DNA from: JAJZAM01 sp027391075
Lineage (GTDB): Bacteria; Actinomycetota; Acidimicrobiia; Acidimicrobiales; Palsa-688
DNA: 64,000 nt
Direction: 5' to 3'
Assembly: GCA_027391075.1 (NCBI GenBank)
Contig: DAHYHI010000005.1
Coordinates: forward strand, 1 to 64,000
Positions 50,960 to 58,939 of this stretch are shown piece after piece; the stretch's first letter is position 1; each line of letters opens with the position of its first letter. Made by a program: the position numbers and the translations under genes. Below the pieces are notes generated by a model. The model saw only the letters and a list, made by a program, of their open reading frames with translations, searched no databases and was not told the origin of the DNA.

Positions 50960-52956
50960 GCCCTCACGGCCGCTACCGGCACCTTTTCGCTCCGATACGA
51001 ATCGGTTCCCTGACGTTGACCAACAGGATCGTCTTCTCCGCCCACTTGACTAACTACGCGACCCAAGAGGGCCTTCCAAGCGACCAACACGTCGCCTACT
51101 ACGCCGCCAGGGCTCGTGGCGGCGCTGGCCTGATAATCACAGAGGAGCACTCCACCCATCCGACCGACTGGCCCTACGAGAAGCTGATCCACGGGTTCAA
51201 ACCCGAGGTCGTGCCCCGTTACCTAGCTATAACCGAGGCCGTGCACGACTTCGACGTCCCGATCCTCGCCCAGATCAACCACAACGGCGGCCAGGCGTCA
51301 TCGATGTACACGCGTCTGCCTGTCTGGGCGCCGAGCGCAGTGCCCGACCCGCTTTTTCGCGAGGTCCCCAAAGCTATCGACGAAGCCGAGATAGCTGAAG
51401 TGATCGACGGGTACGCTACGGTCGCTGCGCACTGCGTAGCCGGCGGTTTCGACGGTGTCGAGCTTCAATGCTCTCACTCGTCGATAGTACGAGGCTTTTT
51501 GTCGCCCGCCACAAACCACCGTCGGGACCGTTACGGCGGCTCCCTGAGCAATCGCGCGCGGCTCGCCATGGAGATCGTGTCCGCTGTTCGCGACACGCTG
51601 GGGCGTGCCCCGGTGTTAGGGGTGCGCCTGTGCGGCGACGAACTGATCGAAGGTGGAACTACCATCGACGAAGCGGTCGAAGTAGCCAAGATGCTCCAAG
51701 ACAGCGGTGCGGTCGACTACATCAACACTTCGATAGGTGTAGCCACAGCGACCCTGTTCATGATAGAGGCGAGCATGGCTGTCCCTCCCGGTTACTCGCT
51801 TTACATTCCTTCGGCGATCCGATCCTCTGTGACCCTCCCAGTGGTTGGTGTCGGACGCTTCAAGGATCCGCTCCAAGCGGAGAAGGCGATCGCCGCCGGA
51901 CACTGCGACCTCGTCGGCGTCGTGCGCGGACAGATAGCCGACGCCGATTTCGCCGCCAAAGCGCGAAGCGACAATGCCGCTCACATCCGGACCTGCTTGT
52001 CGTGCAACCAGGAGTGCGTCGGCAGGATGGGCCTCAATCGATGGCTCGGCTGTATAGAGAACCCCCAGGCTGGTCGCGAGGCGACCTCGGGCGGCGAGAC
52101 GGCAACGACGGCAACTAAGAAGCGCCGAGTGGTCGTCGTCGGTGGCGGCCCGGGCGGCCTTCAAGCTGCGCTGAGCGCCTCGATACGGGGCCACGAGGTG
52201 ACGCTTCTAGAACGCCAGTCCCGCCTGGGCGGGCAGATCGCCGTGGCGTCCACGGTTCCCTCCCGAGCAGAGCTCCTCGACCTGACGAGGAACCTGGCCG
52301 GTGCCGCTGCCAGAGCCGGAGTGAAGATATGCACTGGCGTCGAGGCGACCGCCGATGTGATCGAGTCCTTGTCGCCAGACGTTGTCGTGCTAGCGACCGG
52401 CGCCCGTCCGGCGAGACCGTGGTGGGCTGGAGCACCCGAGGAGAACCCCCAAGTGGTGGACGTACGCGACGTCTTAGAGGGAAGGGCGGAACCCAAAGGC
52501 CGGGTGGTAATCGTCGACGAACTCGGTTTCCACCAGGCGACTTCGGTCGCCGAGCTCCTCGCCGACCGTGGCGCGTGGGTTGAGATCGTAACGCCGGCGA
52601 TGGTCGTCGGAGGGGACCTCGGAGTCACTTTGGACCTGGAGACGTGGAATGTCAGAGCCCACCGCAAGGGAATTCGTCAGGCTACGGACCTGGTAGCCAT
52701 GGGAGTCAACCGCGCCGACACGGAGCAAGGCGGCCACGCGGGGATCGAGCTTGCCTTGGTCCATCACCCGACCGGCGAAGCGAGCCAGCGCGTCGCCGAC
52801 TGGGTCGTGGTGGCAACCCACCAAGAGCCCGAGGACGCCTTGTGGCGAGTCTTGAGCGAAGCGCCTTTCGAGGTGCACCGCGTCGGTGACTGCCTTGCGC
52901 CTCGACGGGCGCACTGTGCTGTTATCGAAGGTGACCGCGTAGGGTCGCGCATATGA
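50956..52956 (+). CDS. FadH/OYE-family oxidoreductase 2 (mycofactocin-associated type)
   Basis: A 666-residue paralogue of the preceding gene with the same OYE-4Fe4S-FAD architecture: HLFAPIRIGSLTLTNRIVFS, CLSCNQECVGRMGLNRWLGC and VVVGGGPGGLQAALSA. TTG 50956, overlapping the OYE1 stop by 4 nt (TTGA), is preferred to the ATG 36 bp earlier because the other junctions in this operon use the same overlap. The next gene overlaps by ATGA. The pair is expected to act together or as alternatives on one substrate class. Confidence 0.82.
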   Translation: MSPHGRYRHLFAPIRIGSLTLTNRIVFSAHLTNYATQEGLPSDQHVAYYAARARGGAGLIITEEHSTHPTDWPYEKLIHGFKPEVVPRYLAITEAVHDFDVPILAQINHNGGQASSMYTRLPVWAPSAVPDPLFREVPKAIDEAEIAEVIDGYATVAAHCVAGGFDGVELQCSHSSIVRGFLSPATNHRRDRYGGSLSNRARLAMEIVSAVRDTLGRAPVLGVRLCGDELIEGGTTIDEAVEVAKMLQDSGAVDYINTSIGVATATLFMIEASMAVPPGYSLYIPSAIRSSVTLPVVGVGRFKDPLQAEKAIAAGHCDLVGVVRGQIADADFAAKARSDNAAHIRTCLSCNQECVGRMGLNRWLGCIENPQAGREATSGGETATTATKKRRVVVVGGGPGGLQAALSASIRGHEVTLLERQSRLGGQIAVASTVPSRAELLDLTRNLAGAAARAGVKICTGVEATADVIESLSPDVVVLATGARPARPWWAGAPEENPQVVDVRDVLEGRAEPKGRVVIVDELGFHQATSVAELLADRGAWVEIVTPAMVVGGDLGVTLDLETWNVRAHRKGIRQATDLVAMGVNRADTEQGGHAGIELALVHHPTGEASQRVADWVVVATHQEPEDALWRVLSEAPFEVHRVGDCLAPRRAHCAVIEGDRVGSRI

Positions 52957-53990
52957 CGCGTGTTGGCGATGTCGTCGCAGTGGTCGTCGCTCGTGACGGT
53001 CGCGTACCTCCCGGAGCAGACGGCGCTATAAGCGAGGCGGGAGGCTCGGTGGTGCTGGCAGGTAGCGGCTTGCAAGCAGCCGTCGCCTCATTGGCCAACG
53101 CCACGGACGTGTGGTTGGCGGAGTCGGCGACTTCCTCGAAGGCGCTCCTCGACGCTGTTAGCCCCTTGCTCGACGGCGTCCGCCTAGTGATCCTCCCGGC
53201 GTCGGCGGACGGCAGAGACCTTGCGGCGACACTCTGTTACGAGATGGGCTGGGTGTGGCTCGCCGGCTCGGTGTCAGCGAGCTTCGACCCTGACAGCGAC
53301 GTCGTTCGAGCCGACCTCCTCAGAGCGGACGGCCAGGTTGTGGTGCCTGCGAGGACCCGAGCGCCGGCGGTCGTTTCCCTTTGGCCTAGGCCTGCAGGCG
53401 GCACCCAGACCCCTCCGCTGACACCCGGCACGGCGATCCCAGCCAGAGTGCACCGTGAGCATCGCGCTTCGCCGGACCCGCGGGAACCGACCGGAGACGA
53501 CCACCTACGCGACGATCAGCAAGGTTCTATTCAAGGTCTCCTTGTAGAGCCCGACCCTGCCACTATGGACCTCTCCGACGCCAGGCGCATCCTTGCCGGC
53601 GGGGCCGGCCTTCCCACACGAGGAGGCGGGGACGACCGAGCTGTATCAGCGTTCAACCTCTTAAGCGCCGTGGCCGTGGCGATGGGAGGCGCCGCCGGAG
53701 TCACCCGCGTCGTCAGCGACGCAGGCTGGATGAGCCACGACCGTCAGATCGGCACTACTGGAGTGACAGTAACCCCGGAGCTTTATGTCGCTTTCGGGAT
53801 ATCAGGGGCATCCCAACACGTGGGGGGCATTGAAGCGGCTCGCCACGTGGTCAGCGTCAACACTGACCCGTTCTGCCCGATGACCCGCATGGCTGACCTT
53901 GGCCTGGTCGCTGACGCCCCAGCTGTCCTGGCGGAGCTGGCCCGGCGACTCGGTGTGACCGTCCCCCCCGACGTTGAGGTAACCATGTGA
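52953..53990 (+). CDS. electron transfer flavoprotein alpha subunit
   Basis: A 345-residue FixB/EtfA protein. The C-terminal FAD-binding domain is clear in RVVSDAGWMSHDRQIGTTGV and VAFGISGASQHVGGI. The N-terminal domain is divergent. Usually alpha pairs with beta, encoded here by the 55604 gene, five genes later in the same chain. The ETF receives electrons from flavoenzymes such as OYE1/2 and passes them to the FixC/X type quinone oxidoreductase. Confidence 0.85.
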   Translation: MTRVGDVVAVVVARDGRVPPGADGAISEAGGSVVLAGSGLQAAVASLANATDVWLAESATSSKALLDAVSPLLDGVRLVILPASADGRDLAATLCYEMGWVWLAGSVSASFDPDSDVVRADLLRADGQVVVPARTRAPAVVSLWPRPAGGTQTPPLTPGTAIPARVHREHRASPDPREPTGDDHLRDDQQGSIQGLLVEPDPATMDLSDARRILAGGAGLPTRGGGDDRAVSAFNLLSAVAVAMGGAAGVTRVVSDAGWMSHDRQIGTTGVTVTPELYVAFGISGASQHVGGIEAARHVVSVNTDPFCPMTRMADLGLVADAPAVLAELARRLGVTVPPDVEVTM

Positions 53991-55318
53991 GACCTTCCGA
54001 CAAAACCGGCTTGGACGCGGCCGACTTTGACGCGGTGGTCGTCGGTGCGGGCCCTGCCGGCTCGGCCGCCGCCTTCGCACTTGCGAGAGCGGGTATGTCC
54101 GTCGTTATCGTAGAGCGCGGCCCGTATCCGGGTTCCAAGAACGTGTACGGCGGCGTCGTCTACGGTCGAATCCTCGACCAGATCGACCCCGTTTGGTGGG
54201 AGAGCGTTCCGGTGCAACGCTGGGTGGTACGCCGTTCGACGATGGTGCTTACCCCCTCGCAATCCGTTAGCTTCGATGTGCGCTCTCAGGCTTGGGGCGA
54301 CCCGCCCTATAACGGCATGACCGTGTACCGTGCCGACTTCGACAGCTGGCTCGCTGATAAGGCGGTTGCTCAGGGCGCCCGGTTGGTGTGCTCCACTGTC
54401 GCCACAGGGCTGCTTCGCGACTCGAACGGTCGCGTCTGCGGAGTCCGCACGGATCGCCCGGACGGCGAGCTGCGCGCCAAGGTCGTCGTCGCAGCGGACG
54501 GGGTTAACTCCTTCCTTGCCAAGTCGGCGGGCCTGCACCGTGACATTTCGACCTCGCAGTTCACTCTCGGAGTGAAAGAAGTTCTAGACATAGAGCCAGA
54601 GGTCATCGAGTCCCGCTTCGGTCTCGCTGCGCGCGAGGGCTTAGACATCGAAGCTCTCGGCGCGACGGGCGGCATTCCCGGCGGAGGCTTCCTCTACACC
54701 AACCACGACTCGGTGTCGGTCGGGGTTGTGGTAGCGCTCGACGGTCTTGCGGCGTCGAAGCGCCGGCCGGAGGAGCTCGTAGCGTCTTTCAAGGCTCACC
54801 CGTCGATCGCCCCTTACCTGCGCAACACGACCTTGAGGGAATACTCCGCCCACCTGATCCCCGAGGGAGGATACGACTCGATGCCGGATCTCATCGCCGA
54901 CGGCCTGCTCGTAGCTGGCGACGCTGCCGGGATGACCCTGGCGGCTGGCTTGTGGCTGGAAGGTGTCAACTTTGCTCTCGGGGCGGGTCTAGCAGCCGGC
55001 CGTGCGGCGGCAGCGGCGATAGCGGCTGACGACACGACCGCAAACGGCCTCGGCGGCTACCGCCGGGAGCTCGACGCTAGTTTCGTGCTCGCTGACCACG
55101 TGCGCCTCCGGCGGGCGCCGGCGCTCGTGCTTTCAGAGCGGGTGCAGGGCGTTTACAACAAGGTGTTGTGCGACCTGGCCGAGCAGATGTTCACCGTGGA
55201 CAACCCGGCGCCCAAGCCAGGACTGGCGAAACTCGCTCGGCGTTCCATGCTCGCGCACGGTCTGAAGCTGCGGCATCTCGCCAAGGACGGCCTCGAAGCC
55301 GCGAGGACGTTCCGTTGA
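53987..55318 (+). CDS. fixC: FixC-type electron transfer flavoprotein-quinone oxidoreductase
   Basis: A 443-residue FAD enzyme of the ETF-QO/FixC family. It has the Rossmann fingerprint VVVGAGPAGSAAAFALARAG, the second FAD motif LLVAGDAAGMTLAAGL and the membrane/quinone-associated C-terminal region. GTG 53987 overlaps etfA by 4 nt; the TGA overlaps fixX (TTGA). Expected to move electrons from the ETF to menaquinone. Confidence 0.88.
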   Translation: MRPSDKTGLDAADFDAVVVGAGPAGSAAAFALARAGMSVVIVERGPYPGSKNVYGGVVYGRILDQIDPVWWESVPVQRWVVRRSTMVLTPSQSVSFDVRSQAWGDPPYNGMTVYRADFDSWLADKAVAQGARLVCSTVATGLLRDSNGRVCGVRTDRPDGELRAKVVVAADGVNSFLAKSAGLHRDISTSQFTLGVKEVLDIEPEVIESRFGLAAREGLDIEALGATGGIPGGGFLYTNHDSVSVGVVVALDGLAASKRRPEELVASFKAHPSIAPYLRNTTLREYSAHLIPEGGYDSMPDLIADGLLVAGDAAGMTLAAGLWLEGVNFALGAGLAAGRAAAAAIAADDTTANGLGGYRRELDASFVLADHVRLRRAPALVLSERVQGVYNKVLCDLAEQMFTVDNPAPKPGLAKLARRSMLAHGLKLRHLAKDGLEAARTFR

Positions 55319-55611
55319 GGCCCGACTCGCGGGTGGTGTCGTTCGAGGAGCGAATGGCTACCGTCGAGTTCCGTGTCGCCGAACACGCTCACATAACCGT
55401 CGACACTGAGGTGTGCTCGTCGTGTACCACTCGCGAGTGCGTTACAGCGTGCCCGGCGAACCTCTTCGCCCAGACCGCGGAAGGGGGAATTCTGTTCAAC
55501 TACGAGCAGTGCTTCGAGTGCGGGACCTGCTACATGGTCTGCAACAAGGTGGGTGCGATCTCGTGGAGTTACCCCCAAGGCGGTTTCGGTGTGGTGTTCC
55601 GACGTGGCTAA
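55315..55611 (+). CDS. fixX: FixX-type ferredoxin-like protein
   Basis: A 98-residue iron-sulfur protein with CSSCTTRECVTACP and CFECGTCYMVC, the FixX cluster motifs. It partners FixC to give the full electron-transferring quinone oxidoreductase. TTG 55315 overlaps fixC; ATG 55354 is an alternative but would shorten the usual N-terminus. Confidence 0.85.
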   Translation: MRPDSRVVSFEERMATVEFRVAEHAHITVDTEVCSSCTTRECVTACPANLFAQTAEGGILFNYEQCFECGTCYMVCNKVGAISWSYPQGGFGVVFRRG

Positions 55612-56500
55612 TACGCCTTCGCTGTTCGTGTGCGTGGCCCCTGACGACCTGAGACCGCTGGTCGATCCGCTCAGTGGCAGGGTAACCGTCGACGAGCGCA
55701 GGGCCGCTCTTAGCGCTTCTGACGCGGCCGCCGTCGAGTACGCCTTGCGCATGGGCGAAGCGTGGGGTCTCCCTGTGGTAGCGATCACGGTCGGTCCCCC
55801 CGAATGGGAGGTCGCCCTCGCTGAGGTCGCCGCCCTGGGCGCCACAGTCTGCAGGGTTGACACTGGCCGCAACGGCGCGCCGCGCGACTTGAGTCCCGCC
55901 GAGATAGCCGGAGACCCACCCTGGGTGGCCGGTCAGCTTGCCGAACAGATACGCCGGGCCGGGCCGGCAGCGATGGTCGTCTGCGGTGACCGGTCCGCCC
56001 GACACGGCGTAGGAGCAGTCCCCGGTCTGCTCGCAGCGAAGCTGCGAATGCCGCACGCGTTGGGATTGGTGGCGGTGGAGATGACCGGATATTTGACGCT
56101 GCGAGTAGACAAGCGTCTAGAGGGTGGTTGGAGGGAGCGCATAGCGGTGACAAGTCCGTCGGTGCTATCCGTCGAAGCCGCCGGCGTCCGCCTGCGCCGA
56201 GCCGATCTCAGATCGCTCATAGGGGCTCCCCGCGACGTGGCCGAGGTAGTATCTGCGGTCGAAGTGGAGTTGCCGGGAACGGTCGACCTCGCAGCACCGC
56301 AGGCCTACCGGCCCCGGGCGCTGCGCGTCGCGCCTCCCCTCGGTGATGCCCACGAACGTCTCGTCGCCTTGGCAGGCGCGAATGTAACGGGCAGCACAAA
56401 CCGTGTGATCGGCCCTCTGGATCCCGAAGAGGCAACGGATGAGTTGGTCGCCTTCCTTAGCGCTCACGGGTACCTGGCCGGCGAGACCAGCTCAGCCTGA
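55604..56500 (+). CDS. electron transfer flavoprotein beta subunit
   Basis: A 298-residue EtfB/FixA homologue; GTG 55604 overlaps fixX by 8 nt. The core MGEAWGLPVVAITVGPPEWE, and the domain AEQIRRAGPAAMVVCGDRS, RHGVGAVPGLLAAKLRMP and LRVDKRLEGGWRERI are typical. Somewhat divergent from canonical EtfB, as is the alpha subunit. Last gene of the plus-strand chain; converges with the GlcF operon (the next stop is 6 bp away). Confidence 0.83.
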   Translation: MANTPSLFVCVAPDDLRPLVDPLSGRVTVDERRAALSASDAAAVEYALRMGEAWGLPVVAITVGPPEWEVALAEVAALGATVCRVDTGRNGAPRDLSPAEIAGDPPWVAGQLAEQIRRAGPAAMVVCGDRSARHGVGAVPGLLAAKLRMPHALGLVAVEMTGYLTLRVDKRLEGGWRERIAVTSPSVLSVEAAGVRLRRADLRSLIGAPRDVAEVVSAVEVELPGTVDLAAPQAYRPRALRVAPPLGDAHERLVALAGANVTGSTNRVIGPLDPEEATDELVAFLSAHGYLAGETSSA

Positions 56501-56505
56501 TGACT

Positions 56506-56712
56506 TCAGGCTTGCTGGTCGTCGCTGTTCAAAGCGTCTAGCAGCGCCGCCGCCTTGTCTACCGAGCGCCGTGCTTGAGCGAGGCGCCGTTCGACCGGGT
56601 CGCGCTTTTCCGCCCTGCGCAGTGCCTCGCGCATGCTCGCCATGCCGAGGTCGGTGAGCTCCTCCGAGATGGCCTGCAGGCGTTCGACGATGCCGGCGAG
56701 CGCACCAGTCAT
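56506..56712 (-). CDS. small helical protein encoded after glcF
   Basis: A 68-residue, largely helical, charged protein (GIVERLQAISEELTDLG then RRAEKRDPVERRLAQARRSVDKA). ATG 56712 overlaps the glcF stop by 4 nt (ATGA), which supports a real gene. The charged heptad-like pattern suggests a coiled coil. No family recognised. Confidence 0.6.
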   Translation of the reverse strand: MTGALAGIVERLQAISEELTDLGMASMREALRRAEKRDPVERRLAQARRSVDKAAALLDALNSDDQQA

Positions 56713-57884
56713 ATCAGCCCGGCCCTTTGCGCCACCAAAAGCATGGGGTGCTCGACCCGTGCTCCGCCCCCGGCCAGCCACAACGAGCAGCCCGGGTTAG
56801 CGCTGGCGACTACGTCAGGGGCCACCCGGTCTATCAACTGGAGCTTCGCCTGGCGGATCGCCCGGGCCATCTTCGGCCGAAGGGCACTATAAGCGCCGCC
56901 AGCGCCGCAGCACACGCCGTCGTCGTCGAGTTCGACAACCGACGCGTAACGCGATAAGACCTCACGAACGGGAAGGTGAGATCTCTGCACGTGACGGAGG
57001 TGGCAGGGGTCTTGGACGGCTACCCGGAGCGGTATTGCGTCGGGTTTGACGGGTGGCAGCAGGTGAGCTCTGTCGGCGACCCACTCGTGGACGTCGTGGA
57101 CTCGCATCGCGAACCTGGCGGCTTCGTCGGTGCCTACGAGACGGGCGTAGTCAAGAAGCTGAGCACCGCAGCCGGCCGAGTCGACCAGCACCGGAGCGTC
57201 GCCGGGAAATGCAGCTATAACGTTCGATGCCAGCATCTTGGCTTTCGACTTGAGACCTGCATGGGAGTGAAGTGCGCCGCAACATGCGCCGTCCGATCCT
57301 GGCAGGGAAACTCCGAATCCCATCGCAGCAAGCACCGCGATCGTGGCAGCGTGCACTGGTCTCTGCCAGGCGTCCATTACGCAGCCTGTGAACAACCAGA
57401 CGTCGTTTCCTGTCGACGCCAAAGCCTCCTGGCGGACCGGCAGGCGCGGCAGGCTGAGGCGTCGCTCGATCCCCCGGGGGATCAGGTGACACCGTTGCAC
57501 AACCGCTCCGACGGCCGTCAGTACCCGGAGTAGTTTTGGCCTTTCGAGCACACTGTAAGCGAGCGTCTGCCAGGGGGGGACGGCCCTAGCGGCAAGGGAG
57601 GCACGGGTGTCCTCCATGAGCGAACCGAAATGCACAGACGACGGGCAGGCCGTTTCGCATGCTCTGCACATCACGCAGGAGGATATGACCTCCAAGAAGC
57701 TGTCCGTGACAGGAGCCCCTTCGCTGACGAGGCGCATCGCTGCGATCCTACCTCGGGGCGATTTGGCCTCCTCTCCACTTACCCGGAAGGTGGGGCATGT
57801 CGAAAGGCACAGGCCGCACGAGACGCAGCAGGCGAGCTCGTCGGGGTTGAGTCCCAAGGGGTCAGCGGCGCTCACCGGGCCCAC
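56709..57884 (-). CDS. glcF: GlcF-like (Fe-S)-binding subunit
   Basis: A 391-residue iron-sulfur subunit of the glycolate/D-lactate oxidase family. It carries two 4Fe-4S motifs (CCVSCGLCLSTCPTF near 19-33 and CVMCRACETACPSS near 70-83) and the two CCG-type domains (GACCGALHSHAG, GVCCGAGGAYS). It overlaps glcE by 13 bp. Partners with glcD and glcE; the substrate could be glycolate or D-lactate. Confidence 0.87.
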   Translation of the reverse strand: MGPVSAADPLGLNPDELACCVSCGLCLSTCPTFRVSGEEAKSPRGRIAAMRLVSEGAPVTDSFLEVISSCVMCRACETACPSSVHFGSLMEDTRASLAARAVPPWQTLAYSVLERPKLLRVLTAVGAVVQRCHLIPRGIERRLSLPRLPVRQEALASTGNDVWLFTGCVMDAWQRPVHAATIAVLAAMGFGVSLPGSDGACCGALHSHAGLKSKAKMLASNVIAAFPGDAPVLVDSAGCGAQLLDYARLVGTDEAARFAMRVHDVHEWVADRAHLLPPVKPDAIPLRVAVQDPCHLRHVQRSHLPVREVLSRYASVVELDDDGVCCGAGGAYSALRPKMARAIRQAKLQLIDRVAPDVVASANPGCSLWLAGGGARVEHPMLLVAQRAGLI

Positions 57885-58939
57885 AACGACCCCCCGGACG
57901 CCGGCACTTCCACCTCGATCGGCTCCGGGCGGGCAAGCGACGCTGCATGATCCGCCAAGGGGCTGCGCGAGGGGTTCATCCTGCCTGACGGGTCGAAGTT
58001 CTCCTTGATCCGACGGTGGAGCTCCAACAGCGCCGCTGTGGGCTTCGTGGCTCGTTTGCCCACCAGGACTCCTCCTTCGCAGAGTTGTTCCTTCGCGGCC
58101 TCGTCGCAGTGCAGCACTCCGACGCCGATCTCAGCCAGCCAGCTGGCACCTTGAGTGGACGGGGCCGCTGGTACGGGCGACAGATTCCTCAGGTCGCTCG
58201 CTGGGAGGGATAGGCGTATCCCCGCTGCACCGCCGGGGACCTGGGGCGGCCCTGGAACCTCCACGAAGCCGCCGAGCACCTCCGCCGCCTGATTTGCCAC
58301 ATCTACCTCGTAGCCCGCTAGCCCCACCCAGGTCCTCTCGCCGTCCCAGAGCACCGACAACGGCTTGTAGAGGCGGGATCTGACGTCGAAAGGATCCGCA
58401 TCATGCGAGAAGTACCAGCGCTCGGTCTGAGGTTTGGGCACGCAGCGCAACACGACCTCGGCGAAAAATGCCAGGCTTCCGTAGGAGCCGACCAGGAGCC
58501 TGCACAGGTCGAAGCCTGTGACGTTCTTGACTAACGGAGCCCCTGAGCGCACGAGACGGCCGGCTGAGGTTACCGCGGTGACCTCGAGCACGCAGTCTCG
58601 GAGCGGGCCGCGCCCGAGCCGGCGGAGCCCTGTCCGACCGCAGGCGAGCACTCCTCCGACGGTCGCCTGCTCGGGGTTGTCGGCTTCGATAGCGACGAGC
58701 TGGCCCTTCGCAGAGACCGCTTCTTGCAGCTCGGCGACGGTCGTGGCAGCCCCAACGCGGACGATCATTTCCTGCGGTTGGTGCTCTACGACCCCGCAAG
58801 GAGCGACCACCTGTCGAGCCGCAGATGAAGCCACGCCGCCCAGATGCCACTGGGTACCACCGCCCCTGCATGTAACGGGTCCAGCTTCGACGCCGCCGAC
58901 CTCGCCGGCGAAGGCCTCCAGGCGGGAGCTCATATCCAA
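57872..58939 (-). CDS. glcE: GlcE-like FAD-binding subunit
   Basis: A 355-residue FAD-linked oxidase domain protein (PCMH type): CRGGGTQWHLG, NPEQATVGGVLACGRTGLRR, and KNVTGFDLCRLLVGSYGSLAFF are characteristic. Smaller than GlcD, as expected for GlcE. It overlaps glcD by 10 bp and glcF by 13 bp, so the three are coupled. Confidence 0.87.
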   Translation of the reverse strand: MDMSSRLEAFAGEVGGVEAGPVTCRGGGTQWHLGGVASSAARQVVAPCGVVEHQPQEMIVRVGAATTVAELQEAVSAKGQLVAIEADNPEQATVGGVLACGRTGLRRLGRGPLRDCVLEVTAVTSAGRLVRSGAPLVKNVTGFDLCRLLVGSYGSLAFFAEVVLRCVPKPQTERWYFSHDADPFDVRSRLYKPLSVLWDGERTWVGLAGYEVDVANQAAEVLGGFVEVPGPPQVPGGAAGIRLSLPASDLRNLSPVPAAPSTQGASWLAEIGVGVLHCDEAAKEQLCEGGVLVGKRATKPTAALLELHRRIKENFDPSGRMNPSRSPLADHAASLARPEPIEVEVPASGGSLWAR

